Assembly: GCF_016612865.1 (NCBI RefSeq)
Contig: NZ_JAENZZ010000001.1
Location: 1,302,001-1,366,000 of the forward strand
DNA: 64,000 nt
Source: Blastococcus sp. TML/M2B
Lineage (GTDB): Bacteria; Actinomycetota; Actinomycetes; Mycobacteriales; Geodermatophilaceae
Direction: 5' to 3'
A model generated the notes under the pieces. That model saw only the letters and a list, made by a program, of their open reading frames with translations. It did no database searches and was not told the origin of the DNA. This document shows, piece by piece, positions 1-8,712 of this stretch. The stretch's first letter is position 1; the number at the start of each line of letters is the position of its first letter. Position numbers and translations under genes: made by a program.

Positions 1-69
1 CGGCTGCTCGCGGCCACCGGCGACGCCGTCGCGCTGTGCCCCACCTCCGGTGCGGGGGTCGAGCGATGA
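1..69 (+). CDS. C-terminal end of an unidentified protein (partial)
   Basis: Frame 1 is open from the window edge and ends at TGA 67-69, giving 22 residues that include the stretch CPTSGAG. The stop overlaps the ATG of the next gene (ATGA), the usual sign of translational coupling in this genome. Too little is left to name a family. Its only value here is to show that the methyltransferase-like gene is the second or later gene of an operon that begins outside the window. Confidence 0.5.
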   Translation, partial: RLLAATGDAVALCPTSGAGVER

Positions 70-653
70 CCGTCGTCGCGCTGGTCCTGTACGTCGTGGC
101 CCTCGTCGTGCTGTTCGGCGTCCGGTCCTGGGTGCAGCTGCGGCGGACCGGCTCGGCCGGGTTCCGCGGCATCTCCGGGACGCCCGCCGACGCGGGGTGG
201 TGGGGCGGCGTCCTGTTCGTCGTCGCGATGGTGCTGGGGCTGGCCGGCCCGGTGCTCGCGGTGGCCGGCGCCGTGCCGGCCGATCCGCCGCTCGCCGTCG
301 AGGTCGTCGGGCTGCTCGTGGCGCTCGCCGGCTTCGCCGCGACGTTGGCGGCGCAGACCGGCATGGGCTCGTCGTGGCGGATCGGGGTCGATCCCGGTGA
401 GCGCACCGAACTGGTCACGTCCGGGGTGTTCGCGCTCGTGCGCAATCCGATCTTCACCGCGATGGTCACCGCGCAGCTCGGCGTCGTCCTGCTGGTGCCG
501 ACCTGGGTGAGCGCGCTGGCCCTGGTGGCCCTCGTCGTCGCGGTCCAGCTGCAGGTGCGCGCGGTCGAGGAGCCCTACCTGCGCGCCGTGCACGGCGCCG
601 CGTACGACGGCTACGCCGCGGCGACCGGCCGGTTCGTGCCGCGAGTGGGCTGA
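66..653 (+). CDS. Isoprenylcysteine carboxyl methyltransferase (ICMT/PEMT)-like membrane protein
   Basis: 195 residues from ATG 66, which overlaps the upstream stop by 4 bp; an upstream ATG at 36 in the same frame is less likely. About five hydrophobic segments are visible. The C-terminal part carries the family pattern: RNPIF, then VEEPYL, then Y..Y...TGRFVP, which is the SAM-binding half of ICMT/PEMT-fold methyltransferases. Prokaryotic members methylate small lipophilic or carboxyl substrates at the membrane, but the substrate cannot be read from sequence. It is convergent with the kinase gene, 15 bp away. Confidence 0.75.
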   Translation: MTVVALVLYVVALVVLFGVRSWVQLRRTGSAGFRGISGTPADAGWWGGVLFVVAMVLGLAGPVLAVAGAVPADPPLAVEVVGLLVALAGFAATLAAQTGMGSSWRIGVDPGERTELVTSGVFALVRNPIFTAMVTAQLGVVLLVPTWVSALALVALVVAVQLQVRAVEEPYLRAVHGAAYDGYAAATGRFVPRVG

Positions 654-668
654 CCGGCCGGCACCCGG

Positions 669-1817
669 TCAGCCGAGCAGGGCACCGACGGCCACGACCG
701 CGCCGACGACCGCGAGCAGCAGGAGGAGCCCGGTCACCGCGACCGGGACGACCACCCAGCGGCGCTTGAACCGCCGGCGCCGGGGGCGCGGTGCCGCCTT
801 CCGCTCCCGCCGGTGGTCGGCCAGGTGCCGCGCCTGGTCGCGGGCGTCGCGGGCGACGGACCCGAGCAGTGAGCGGGACGCCGACGCGAGCGCGAGCAGG
901 TCCGCGACCTCGATGCGCTCCGGCGCGTTGCCCGGCACCGGCCCGGGAGCCGGCGGGGGCGGCGGGGGAGCCGCCGGCGCCGGTGTGCGGCCGGCCGCCA
1001 CCCGCGTGAGCTGGGCGCGGGCGGTGGCCGCGTCGGTGCGCTGCGCCGGGTCCTTGGTCAGCAGGCCGCGCAGCACCGGGTCCAGGGGGCCGGCCCGCAG
1101 CACCGGCGCCGGGTGCTCGGAGACGACGGCCAGCAGGGTGGCCATCGAGTCGCCGGCGTCGAACGGCGGTCGCCCCTCGACGGCCGCGTAGAGGGTCGCG
1201 CCCAGGGACCACAGGTCGACCGGTGGGCGGGGCTCGTCGCCGTGTGCCCGTTCCGGGGCCATGTAGGACGGCGAGCCGATCAGCGCGCCCTGCGTGGTCA
1301 GGCTGGAGTCGCCGGTGGTGGTGGCGATGCCGAAGTCGGTCAGGCAGGCCGCGCCGTCCGGGCCGACCAGCACGTTGGCCGGCTTCACGTCGCGGTGCAC
1401 GATGCCGAGCGCGTGCGCCGCCTCCAGGGCGTCCAGCACGTCGAGCCCGATGCGGGCCACCTCTGCCGGCGGCAGCGGGCCGCGCTCCTCGAGGATCTCC
1501 TGCAGGCTGCGGGCGGCGACGTGCTTCATCACCAGCCACGGCCTCTCGTCGGCCTCGACGACGTCGTAGACCGTGGTGACGTGCGGGTGGTCGAGCTGCC
1601 CGGCGGCGCGCGCCTCCCGCATCGTCCGCTCGTGGAGGACGGCCCGCTCCTCGTCGGTGACGTGCAGCGGGAAGGTCACCTCCTTGACCGCCACCTGGCG
1701 CTCGAGGACGAGGTCGGTGGCCAGCCAGACGGTGCCCATGCCGCCCTGGCCGAGCACGTGCTCGAGGGCGTACCGGCCGCCGAGGACGTGCGTGCGGGGT
1801 CCGGTGTCGGCGCTCAT
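669..1817 (-). CDS. Hanks-type serine/threonine protein kinase with C-terminal membrane anchor
   Basis: 382 residues from ATG 1817; the longer open frame upstream is rejected because the kinase domain starts only about 15 residues after this ATG. Kinase motifs appear in order: glycine loop GQGGMG, VAVKEV lysine, catalytic loop HRDVKPANVL, DFG, and SYMAPE activation segment, all within roughly the first 265 residues. A proline-rich linker, a basic stretch and one hydrophobic segment at the extreme C-terminus follow, with no extracellular PASTA or sensor domain, so the tail only anchors it. It is probably a cytoplasmic-face signalling kinase; substrates are unknown. Confidence 0.9.
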   Translation of the reverse strand: MSADTGPRTHVLGGRYALEHVLGQGGMGTVWLATDLVLERQVAVKEVTFPLHVTDEERAVLHERTMREARAAGQLDHPHVTTVYDVVEADERPWLVMKHVAARSLQEILEERGPLPPAEVARIGLDVLDALEAAHALGIVHRDVKPANVLVGPDGAACLTDFGIATTTGDSSLTTQGALIGSPSYMAPERAHGDEPRPPVDLWSLGATLYAAVEGRPPFDAGDSMATLLAVVSEHPAPVLRAGPLDPVLRGLLTKDPAQRTDAATARAQLTRVAAGRTPAPAAPPPPPPAPGPVPGNAPERIEVADLLALASASRSLLGSVARDARDQARHLADHRRERKAAPRPRRRRFKRRWVVVPVAVTGLLLLLAVVGAVVAVGALLG

Positions 1818-1962
1818 GCGGTGCTTGCTACCCAGGCCGGGCGGGCGGACGCTCGGAGCCGTGGCCGGGCATTCCACCCGTTCGTGTTCTGCGCGGTCGT
1901 ACCACCCTTCGTAACCTCGTGATGTCCGAGCGTCACCACGGGGGTGAGCGCGTGGGGGATCC

Positions 1963-2113
1963 GTGTCGTGGTGGGTGTGGGTGCTCATCGGCTGGGCGCC
2001 TGCTGGCCGCCACGGCCGCCGTCGTGCTCGGCCTGGCCATCCGGAACGCCGACCGCCGGGAGCTCGGGGACCGCGACGTGGACCCCGAGCCACCCCCGGC
2101 GGACGACGACTGA
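1963..2113 (+). pseudogene. Small single-pass membrane protein, frameshifted
   Basis: The start (GTG 1963, MSWWVWVLIGWA) is in one frame and the continuation (LLAATAAVVLGLAIRNADRR to an acidic PPADDD tail) is in the next. Removing one C at 1999-2000 joins them into a 49-residue protein with one transmembrane helix followed by a charged tail. Short proteins of this shape are common in actinomycetes and have no assigned function. I read the break as a one-base insertion, probably a sequence error, but the frame as given is not intact. It is convergent with the acyl-CoA ligase. Confidence 0.55.
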
Positions 2114-2118
2114 GCGGG

Positions 2119-3768
2119 TCAGGCGTCGCGCAGCTCCCGGCGGAGGATCTTGCCGGTCACCGTCTTGGGCAGCTCGTCCACGAGGACGACGCTGCGCGGG
2201 TACTTGTAGGCCGCCATCCGCTCCTTGCAGTGCGCGATGAGCTCCTCCTCGGTCGCCGACGTCCCGGGCTTGAGGCTGACGAACGCCTTGACCGTCTCCC
2301 CGCGCTTCTCGTCGGGGACCCCGACCACCGCCGCTTCCCGGACGGCGGGGTGCTCGGCCAGGACGTCCTCGACCTCGCGCGGCCACACCTTGTAGCCCGA
2401 CGCGTTGATCATGTCCTTCTTGCGGTCGACGATGAACACCCAGCCGTCGGGGTCCATGAAGCCGACGTCGCCGCTCTTCAGCGCCCCGCCGGGCAGGTTC
2501 GCCGCCGTCTCCTCGGGCTTGCCCCAGTAGCCGGCCACCACCTGCGGGCCGTCCGCGACGATCTCGCCGATCTCGCCCAGCGGCAGGTCGTTCCCCTCGT
2601 CGTCCTGGATGCGGACGATCGTGTTCGGCGCCGGCACCCCGACCGACAGGGCGCCCGAGGTCGGGTCGACCGGTGACGGGGAGCCGAACGGCGTGACCGT
2701 CATCGGCGAGGTCGTCTCGGTCAGACCGTAGGCGTTGTGCACCTGCTTGCCGGTGGCCTCGAAGAACCCCCGCTCGGCCGTCGGCGAGATCGCCGCGCCG
2801 CCGGAGTAGATCGAGGTGAAGGACGCGAAGTGGTCCCGGGTGAACCCCGGCGCGTTGAGCAGCGCGCTGAATGCGGTGATCGCCCCGATCGTGAAGGCCG
2901 GCCGGTGCTCCAGGAGCGCGTCGAGCACCACCTGCGGCTCGAACCGGTAGGCCAGCACCAGCGGCGCCGGCGCCAGCATGCTCACCGCGATGTGCCCGAT
3001 CAGGCCGGTGATGTGGAACAGCGGGGCGATGCCGAAGATGGCGCCGTCCCGGCCGGCGTGCACCCAGTCCCGGTAGACCTGCGCGGTGAAGACGACGTTG
3101 CGGTGGGTGTTCATCGCCCCCTTGGGCACCCCGGTCGTGCCCGAGGTGTAGGTCAGGAACGCGACGTCGTCGGGCGCGAGGGACACCGGGGGCGGCGCCG
3201 ACCCCCGGTGCTCGGCGACGAACTCGGAGAAGTCCGTCGTGCCCTCGTGCCGCTGCCGCTCCAGGCCCGCGAACAGCCGCTGGTCGTCCCGCGTCTGGAA
3301 CTCCAGCTCGCTGGTGGTGAGGACCAGCCGCACGTCGGTGTCCGGGACGACGTCCGCGGCGATCTCCGCGTACAGCGACTCGAGGGAGACCAGGACCGTC
3401 GCGCCGGAGTCCTCGAGCAGGTACGACAGCTCCCGGGCCCGGCTCATCGGGTTGATCGACACCATGACGCCGCCGGCCTTCCAGGCCGCCACCATGGAGA
3501 TGACGAACTGCGGCACGTTCTGCAGGTAGACCGCCAGCCGGTCGCCCCGCTGGAAGCCCGACGCGAGCAGCCCCGCGGCCAGGCCGTCGCTGAGCTCGTC
3601 CAGCTCCTGCCGGGTGAGCACGCCGTCGAAGTAGCGCAGGGCCACCGCGGACGGATCGCGCGCCACCCCGGCGCGGAACATGGTCAGGGCGTCGTCGAAC
3701 TCGATCTCGTAGTCGGCCGGCTGGTCCCCGTAGCGCGCCAGCCAGGGCCGCTCGTCGTACGCGCTCAC
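2119..3768 (-). CDS. Long-chain fatty-acid--CoA ligase (AMP-binding family)
   Basis: 549 residues, full length for class I adenylate-forming enzymes. The nucleotide-binding loop YTSGTTGVPKG starts at residue 207. YGLTE (A5-like), the GDVGFMDPDGW hinge region and the terminal KTVTGKILRREL carrying the catalytic lysine are all present. The reaction is ATP-dependent acyl-AMP formation followed by transfer to CoA; the chain length accepted is not predictable. It lies 7 bp downstream of the cyclase gene on the same strand, so the two are probably co-transcribed. Confidence 0.9.
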   Translation of the reverse strand: MSAYDERPWLARYGDQPADYEIEFDDALTMFRAGVARDPSAVALRYFDGVLTRQELDELSDGLAAGLLASGFQRGDRLAVYLQNVPQFVISMVAAWKAGGVMVSINPMSRARELSYLLEDSGATVLVSLESLYAEIAADVVPDTDVRLVLTTSELEFQTRDDQRLFAGLERQRHEGTTDFSEFVAEHRGSAPPPVSLAPDDVAFLTYTSGTTGVPKGAMNTHRNVVFTAQVYRDWVHAGRDGAIFGIAPLFHITGLIGHIAVSMLAPAPLVLAYRFEPQVVLDALLEHRPAFTIGAITAFSALLNAPGFTRDHFASFTSIYSGGAAISPTAERGFFEATGKQVHNAYGLTETTSPMTVTPFGSPSPVDPTSGALSVGVPAPNTIVRIQDDEGNDLPLGEIGEIVADGPQVVAGYWGKPEETAANLPGGALKSGDVGFMDPDGWVFIVDRKKDMINASGYKVWPREVEDVLAEHPAVREAAVVGVPDEKRGETVKAFVSLKPGTSATEEELIAHCKERMAAYKYPRSVVLVDELPKTVTGKILRRELRDA

Positions 3769-3775
3769 CGGGCGG

Positions 3776-4744
3776 CTACTTGATGACGACGGGGTTGACC
3801 GGCGTGCCGGCGGCCTTGGCCACCTTGAGCGGCGCCGCGACGTAGAGGAACTCGTACCGCTTGTCGTCGGCGCAGTCGGCGGCCAGCTTCTCCAGGTCGG
3901 CGATCTCGGTGAGGGTGACCCCGAGGTTGCGCATGAGGGCGCTGTGCAGGACCAGGGCGACGCCGTTGTTCGGGTCGTAGGTGACCTCGTTGGCGATCGT
4001 GTCGGTGACCAGGTTGGGGATCTCCATGTCCTGGAACCACTGCACGAGCTCGGGGCTGTAGACCAGGCCGGGCTCGTTGAAGCCCTCGTAGAACGCGTCG
4101 CCCTGCTCGTGGAACAGCTGCAGGAAGTTGGTGCGGATGATCAGGATGTCGCGCTTCCGCAGCTCGACGCCCTGGGCCGCGGCGCACTGCTCCAGGTCCT
4201 CGTGGGTGAAGGTCTCGCCCTTGTCGAGGGTCTCCTTGCCGCGGAAGCGGGCCATGTCGAGCAGCACCGCGCGACCGACGATGCCGCGCTCGGCGATCGG
4301 CAGCACGCTGGCCTTCTCCAGGCCGCCGACGGTGCTGCGCGCGTCGTAGCCGTTCCAGATCTTGCCGTCGTACCAGAGGTGGCCCAGCGCGTCGTACTGC
4401 GTGGAGCCCTGCAGGTAGGCGTCGATCTTGTCGTCGGCGTAGTGCAGGCCGCCGGGGAACGCCGCGCCCTTGCCGCCCTCGTCCCAGTCGCTCTCGTCCA
4501 GGACCTGGGTGCGGACGGCGGGCGTGCGGCCGGGCCAGACGGGGTCGCCCTTCGGGTCGCCGATGAGCCGCTGGAGGGTGAACACCTTGCCCGCGCTCAC
4601 CAGACGGACGGCGGCCAGCACCTGCTCCGCGCCGAGGTAGTTCAGGGCGCCGACCTCGTCGTCGTCGCCCCACTTGCCCCAGTTCGTCGGGGCGTCCTTC
4701 AGCAGCTCGGTGAGGGCGGGGGCGGTCGGGGTCGCGTCGGTCAC
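3776..4744 (-). CDS. Cyclase-family protein (kynurenine-formamidase fold)
   Basis: 322 residues from GTG 4744. The long cyclase-family form is recognisable from GKVFTLQ near the N-terminus and the metal-site segment GSTQYDALGH. In the kynurenine formamidase subgroup this site reads HxGTHxDxxxH; here the first histidines are replaced while the Asp and last His remain, as in the larger, functionally uncharacterised subgroup. Likely a metal-dependent hydrolase acting on a small amide, ester or lactone. It is the first gene of a two-gene unit with the acyl-CoA ligase and is divergent from the transhydrogenase gene. Confidence 0.75.
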   Translation of the reverse strand: MTDATPTAPALTELLKDAPTNWGKWGDDDEVGALNYLGAEQVLAAVRLVSAGKVFTLQRLIGDPKGDPVWPGRTPAVRTQVLDESDWDEGGKGAAFPGGLHYADDKIDAYLQGSTQYDALGHLWYDGKIWNGYDARSTVGGLEKASVLPIAERGIVGRAVLLDMARFRGKETLDKGETFTHEDLEQCAAAQGVELRKRDILIIRTNFLQLFHEQGDAFYEGFNEPGLVYSPELVQWFQDMEIPNLVTDTIANEVTYDPNNGVALVLHSALMRNLGVTLTEIADLEKLAADCADDKRYEFLYVAAPLKVAKAAGTPVNPVVIK

Positions 4745-4865
4745 GGGGGCCTCCTGGGCTGGGGAGCGGGTCGGTCCGGACTATTCGCCGGTGTGGTGCC
4801 GATCACAACCATCTGCCACATTCGACGCAACCGCTCCGCACCCGCCGATCGCCGAGAGGTCCGCC

Positions 4866-6155
4866 ATGAGCACGCTCCAGCCCGCCGTCCCCGAGTCGGT
4901 CTTCACCTACGGCGCTCCCCAGCTGAAGTTCGGGACGGGCGCCTCGGACGAGATCGGTTTCGATCTCAGCCGCTACGGGGTGAAGCGGGTGCTGGTGGTC
5001 ACCGACGCCGGGGTGGCCGCCACCGGGCTGCCGCAGCGGGTGGCCGACCAGATGGACACGTTCGGCATCGAGGCGCGGGTCTTCGACGGCGTGCACGTCG
5101 AGCCCACCGACCAGAGCCTGATCGCGGCGATCGAGGAGGCCCGCTCGACCGGGCCGTGGGACGCCTTCGTCGCGGTCGGGGGCGGCTCGAGCATCGACAC
5201 CGCCAAGGCGATCAACCTGCTGACGACCAACCCCGGCGAGCTCATGGACTACGTCAACGTGCCGGTCGGGAAGGGGGAGGCGCCGCCGGAGCAGCTCAAG
5301 CCGCTGATCGCCGTCCCGACCACCACCGGGACGGGTGCGGAGAGCACCACGATCTGCGTGATGGACGTGATCTCCGCGCGGGTAAAGACCGGGATCAGCC
5401 ACGCGCGGCTGCGGCCGACGATGGCGGTGATCGACCCGGCGCTGACGCTGACCCAGCCGCCGGGGGTGACCGCCGCCGCGGGCATGGACATCCTCTGCCA
5501 CGCGCTGGAGAGCTACACCGCGCGCTGGTACACGACCTACGAGCACAAGACGCCCGAGCAGAGGGTGCCGTACTGCGGGTCCAACCCGATCTCGGACATG
5601 TGGTCGGAGAAGGCGCTGTCGCTGCTGGCCGGGTCGTTCCGGCAGGCGGTGCGGCACGGGGACGACGAGCAGGCGCGGGCGGACATGGCGATGGCGGCGA
5701 CCTTCGCCGGCATGGGCTTCGGCAACGCGGGGGTGCACATCCCGCACGCCAACGCCTACCCGATCGCGGGGCAGGTGCGGGACTTCCACCCGAAGGACTA
5801 CCCGGCGGGCGAGCCGATGGTGCCGCACGGGATGTCGGTGGCGCTGACCGCGCCGGAGGCCTTCCGGTTCACCTTCGACGCCTCGCCCGAGCGGCACGTC
5901 CGGGTGGCGCAGCTGCTGGCACCCGACGCCGACCGGCCCTCGGACGCCGCGGAGTTCCTGCCCACCGTGCTGGCCGAGCTGATGCGCGACATCGACATCC
6001 CGAACGGAGTCGGGGCGGTCGGGTTCTCCGAGGGGGACGTCCCCGACCTGGTCGAGGGCACGATGAAGCAGCAGCGGCTGCTGGCGACCTGCCCGAAGGA
6101 GGTCACCGAGGACGACATCGCCGGGATCTTCCGGCGCTCGATGTCGCTCTGGTGA
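4866..6155 (+). CDS. Iron-containing alcohol dehydrogenase, hydroxyacid-oxoacid transhydrogenase type
   Basis: 429 residues from ATG 4866, preceded by GAGAGG. It has the group III Fe-ADH signatures: GGGSSIDTAKA (nucleotide site), TTTGTGAESTT, and metal-ligand histidines in CHALESY and HIPHANAYP. The N-terminus PESVFTYGAPQLKFG and the inserted, extended middle match the ADHFE1 / hydroxyacid-oxoacid transhydrogenase branch more than simple butanol dehydrogenases. That enzyme oxidises 4-hydroxybutyrate while reducing 2-oxoglutarate. The assignment to this branch is from remembered family sequence, not a search. Its stop directly abuts the convergent thioesterase stop. Confidence 0.8.
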   Translation: MSTLQPAVPESVFTYGAPQLKFGTGASDEIGFDLSRYGVKRVLVVTDAGVAATGLPQRVADQMDTFGIEARVFDGVHVEPTDQSLIAAIEEARSTGPWDAFVAVGGGSSIDTAKAINLLTTNPGELMDYVNVPVGKGEAPPEQLKPLIAVPTTTGTGAESTTICVMDVISARVKTGISHARLRPTMAVIDPALTLTQPPGVTAAAGMDILCHALESYTARWYTTYEHKTPEQRVPYCGSNPISDMWSEKALSLLAGSFRQAVRHGDDEQARADMAMAATFAGMGFGNAGVHIPHANAYPIAGQVRDFHPKDYPAGEPMVPHGMSVALTAPEAFRFTFDASPERHVRVAQLLAPDADRPSDAAEFLPTVLAELMRDIDIPNGVGAVGFSEGDVPDLVEGTMKQQRLLATCPKEVTEDDIAGIFRRSMSLW

Positions 6156-6578
6156 TCAGCTCGCCCGGACGACGCTCTTCGTGACCTGCGCGGCGGCGAC
6201 GACCTCGCCGTCGACGGTGGCCTCCGCGCGCAGGAAGGCCACCGCGCGGCCGCGGCGCAGCACCGTGCCGGTGAGGTCGACCCGCTTGCCCGCGGCCACC
6301 GGCCGCATGAGGGAGACGGTGAGGTCGTGGGTGACCGCGTGCTCCTCGTCGGACAGCGACGGCAGCAGCGCGAGGAAGCCGGCGACGTCCATCAGCGTGT
6401 AGATCACCCCGCCGTGCAGGACGCCGACCTGGTTCTGCGCCGGCCCGTCGACCGGGAACCAGATGCCGGCGGAGGGGTCGGCGGGGTCGCGGAGCTGCAT
6501 CCCGAGGAACCGGTGCAGGGGGATGTCGAGCACCGCCTGCACCCGGGCGGCGACGACGTCGGGGGAGGGCGTGCTCAC
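6156..6578 (-). CDS. PaaI-type hotdog-fold acyl-CoA thioesterase
   Basis: 140 residues from GTG 6578. Hotdog thioesterase signatures are present: GVLHGGVIYTLMD (central helix with HGG), later RPVAAGKRVDLTG and a C-terminal AQVTKSV. Family members cleave aryl- or acyl-CoA thioesters as homotetramers. The start overlaps the ribH stop by 4 bp (GTGA), so it is translated with the riboflavin gene, although no functional link is obvious. Confidence 0.85.
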   Translation of the reverse strand: MSTPSPDVVAARVQAVLDIPLHRFLGMQLRDPADPSAGIWFPVDGPAQNQVGVLHGGVIYTLMDVAGFLALLPSLSDEEHAVTHDLTVSLMRPVAAGKRVDLTGTVLRRGRAVAFLRAEATVDGEVVAAAQVTKSVVRAS

Positions 6579-7034
6579 GAGCCGGCCGGGGGGTCGGCAG
6601 CGGCCAGGACGGCGAGGGCCGCGTTGCCCAGCTCGGCGCCCTTCGTGCGGAAGTGCCGGGTGAAGTAGGCGACGTGCTCCTCGTGCTCGTGGAAGTGCAG
6701 CGGCGTCAGGACGCCGGAGAGCACGGGGACGCCGGTGGCGAGCTGGACCTGCATGAGCCCGCTGATGACCGCCGACGCGACGTACTCGTGCTGGTAGATG
6801 CCACCGTTCACGACGAGCCCGACCGCCGCGATGGCGTCGTACCCGCCGCTTCGCGCCAGCCGCTGGACGGTCAGCGGGATCTCGAAGGCGCCCGGCACGT
6901 GCACGACGTCCGGCGCGGGGTGCCCGGCGGCCTCGACGACCTCGCCGAAGGCCTCGACGGACCGGTCGACGATGTCGGCGTGCCAGCGGGAGGCGACCGA
7001 CGGCGATCCGGGCGGGGGTGGCTGACTGGGGCAT
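6575..7034 (-). pseudogene. ribH: 6,7-dimethyl-8-ribityllumazine synthase (RibH2-like), frameshifted
   Basis: Most of the protein is in one frame: SRWHADIVD near the N-terminus, the phosphate/substrate segment VPGAFEIPLT, GGIYQHEYVA, PVLSGVLTP and HFHEHEEH, then RTKGAELGNA. This is the lumazine synthase family and resembles the RibH2 subgroup. The N-terminus (ATG 7034, MPQSATPARIAV) is one frame away; removing one C near 6997 joins RIAV to VASRWHAD. Lumazine synthase catalyses the penultimate step of riboflavin synthesis. The alternative start without a frameshift would run into the tRNA. I think the indel is a sequence error. Confidence 0.75.
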
Positions 7035-7068
7035 GGGAACTGCCTCCGTTCCTCGTCGCTCGGCGCGG

Positions 7069-7142
7069 TGGGGCGGGTGGGGCTCGAACCCACGACCCAG
7101 GGATTATGAGTCCCATGCTCTGACCAGCTGAGCTACCGCCCC
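7069..7142 (-). tRNA. tRNA-Met (anticodon CAT)
   Basis: A full cloverleaf reads on the minus strand: 7-bp acceptor GGGGCGG/CCGCCCC (7136-7142 with 7070-7076), discriminator A, D-stem GCTC/GAGC, anticodon loop CTCATAA with CAT at 7106-7108, and T-arm GTGGG TTCGAGC CCCAC. The acceptor pairs at position 1-72 and the three G-C pair stem diagnostic of initiator tRNA is not exact (a T-T mismatch sits at 27-43), so elongator Met is preferred. A lysidine-modified tRNA-Ile2 has the same anticodon and cannot be fully excluded. Confidence 0.9.
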
Positions 7143-7405
7143 GTCGTCCCCAGCCTGCCAGAGAGGCCGGGATCACATCCGCGGCCCGCGCGCTGGTCGC
7201 GTCGGCGAGTCCGCCGGCCGACGCGGTGCGCGCCGTTATCGCCCTGTGACATGACCGCCCGCTGGCACTACCGTCGTCCGCGGTCCACCGGGCCCGGGCC
7301 TCGACACCGGGCGCCCCGGGCGGACCCCGCCGCACGCGCCGGCCCGACGGCCGCCGCGACCCCCGGGACCCACCGCGGTCCTGAGAGGAATGGAGAACCG
7401 TCGCG

Positions 7406-8701
7406 TTGGCGAGCTCGCACCGCCGGACCACCACGTCCCCGTCCCGCCGACGACGTCTGCGGACGTCCCTCGCCACGAGCGCCGTCCTCGCCGCGGCGCT
7501 CCTCGGGGCACCCGCGGCCTCGGCCGCCCCCGCCGACGACGCACGTGTCGACCAGGCCCGTGCGCAGCACGACGCCGTCGCCGCGCAGATCGCCGCGCTC
7601 GGCGCACGTGTCGCGGAGGCGGAGGACGACCTCCAGCGGATGGCGATCGAGGCGGAGGCCGCCAGCGGGGAAGCGCTCGCGGCCCAGGCCGCCCTTGACA
7701 CCGCCACCCGGGAGGCCGAGGCGGCCGCCGCCGCGCTCGCGGAGGCCGAGCGGGCGGTGGGCGAGGCCGAGGAGGACGTCGCGACGGTGGGCCGCCAGGC
7801 GTACATGGGCGGCGGGCAGGACACCTTCGGCGACCTCGGCCTGCTCCTCGACGCCCGGGGCCCGGGGGAGCTGCTCCAGCAGGCCGCCACGCTGGACGTG
7901 CTCGCCGGAGGCCGCGCCGAGGTCCTCGCGGCCATGGAGGTCGTCGAGGCCGCGCAGGCGCGTGCCGAGCGCGCCGCGCAGGCGTCGGTTGCCGAACGCG
8001 ACCGGGCCGCCGTCGCCGCCGCGGAGGCCCAGGCCGCCGCCGAGGCCCAGCTCTCGGGAGCCCAGGAGCGCTTCGACGCCCTGGCGGCCGAGAAGGCCGG
8101 GCTGGACCAGCAGCTGCGCGCCGCCGAGATCACGCTCCTGCAGATGCAGGGTGCCCGCGACGCGGCCGAGGCATGGGAGGCCCAGCAGCTGCGCGAGCTC
8201 GCGGCCGCCGCCGCCGCGAACGCCGTCACGACGTCCAACGTGCCCTCAGGTGCCGCGTCCCGCTCCGGCGGCGCCGCGGCGGGGGCGATGAGCGCACCGT
8301 CCGGTGCCGTGGCGCTCACGAGCGGGCGGGTCACCTCCTGCTACGGCTCCCGGTGGGGCACGCTGCACGCAGGCGTCGACATCGCCGCACCCATCGGCAC
8401 GCCGGTCTACGCCCCCGAGGGTGGCGTGGTGCTCCAGGCCGGCCCGGCCAGCGGCTTCGGCCTGGCCGTCGCCCTGCAGCACCGCGACGGCACGATCACG
8501 ATCTACGGCCACGTCAACCAGTTCTTCGTCAGCGCGGGCCAGAGCGTCTCCACGGGTCAGCAGATCGCCGAGGTCGGCAACCGGGGTCAGTCCACCGGCC
8601 CGCACCTGCACTTCGAGGTGCACACCGGCGGCCTGTACGCCAACCGCGTCAACCCGGCGCCCTGGCTGAGCCAGCGCGGCATCTCCCTCGGCAGCTGCTG
8701 A
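7406..8701 (+). CDS. Secreted coiled-coil M23 (LytM-type) peptidoglycan endopeptidase
   Basis: 431 residues from TTG 7406 with GGAGAA upstream. The N-terminus is Arg-rich, then hydrophobic, ending in an AASAAPA signal-peptidase site near residue 35. Residues about 40-270 are Ala/Glu/Gln-rich heptad coiled coil like NlpC/P60 and EnvC-type regulators. The C-terminal LytM domain has the zinc motifs HAGVDIAAP and GPHLHFEV with YGHV between them. It likely cuts peptide cross-links in the wall during growth or division, with the coiled coil as regulator. The non-ATG start is chosen because it includes the signal peptide. Confidence 0.87.
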   Translation: MASSHRRTTTSPSRRRRLRTSLATSAVLAAALLGAPAASAAPADDARVDQARAQHDAVAAQIAALGARVAEAEDDLQRMAIEAEAASGEALAAQAALDTATREAEAAAAALAEAERAVGEAEEDVATVGRQAYMGGGQDTFGDLGLLLDARGPGELLQQAATLDVLAGGRAEVLAAMEVVEAAQARAERAAQASVAERDRAAVAAAEAQAAAEAQLSGAQERFDALAAEKAGLDQQLRAAEITLLQMQGARDAAEAWEAQQLRELAAAAAANAVTTSNVPSGAASRSGGAAAGAMSAPSGAVALTSGRVTSCYGSRWGTLHAGVDIAAPIGTPVYAPEGGVVLQAGPASGFGLAVALQHRDGTITIYGHVNQFFVSAGQSVSTGQQIAEVGNRGQSTGPHLHFEVHTGGLYANRVNPAPWLSQRGISLGSC

Positions 8702-8712
8702 GCACCCGGCAC

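Noticed and set aside
7143-7405. c-di-AMP (ydaO) riboswitch upstream of the M23 peptidase
   Set aside because: Such riboswitches often precede wall hydrolases in actinomycetes, but the conserved core, for example a GGGGTGAATC-like segment, is not found here.
6871-8334. 487-residue Ser/Ala-rich minus-strand open frame
   Set aside because: It is antisense to the M23 peptidase coiled coil and crosses the tRNA gene; composition is that of a GC-rich shadow.
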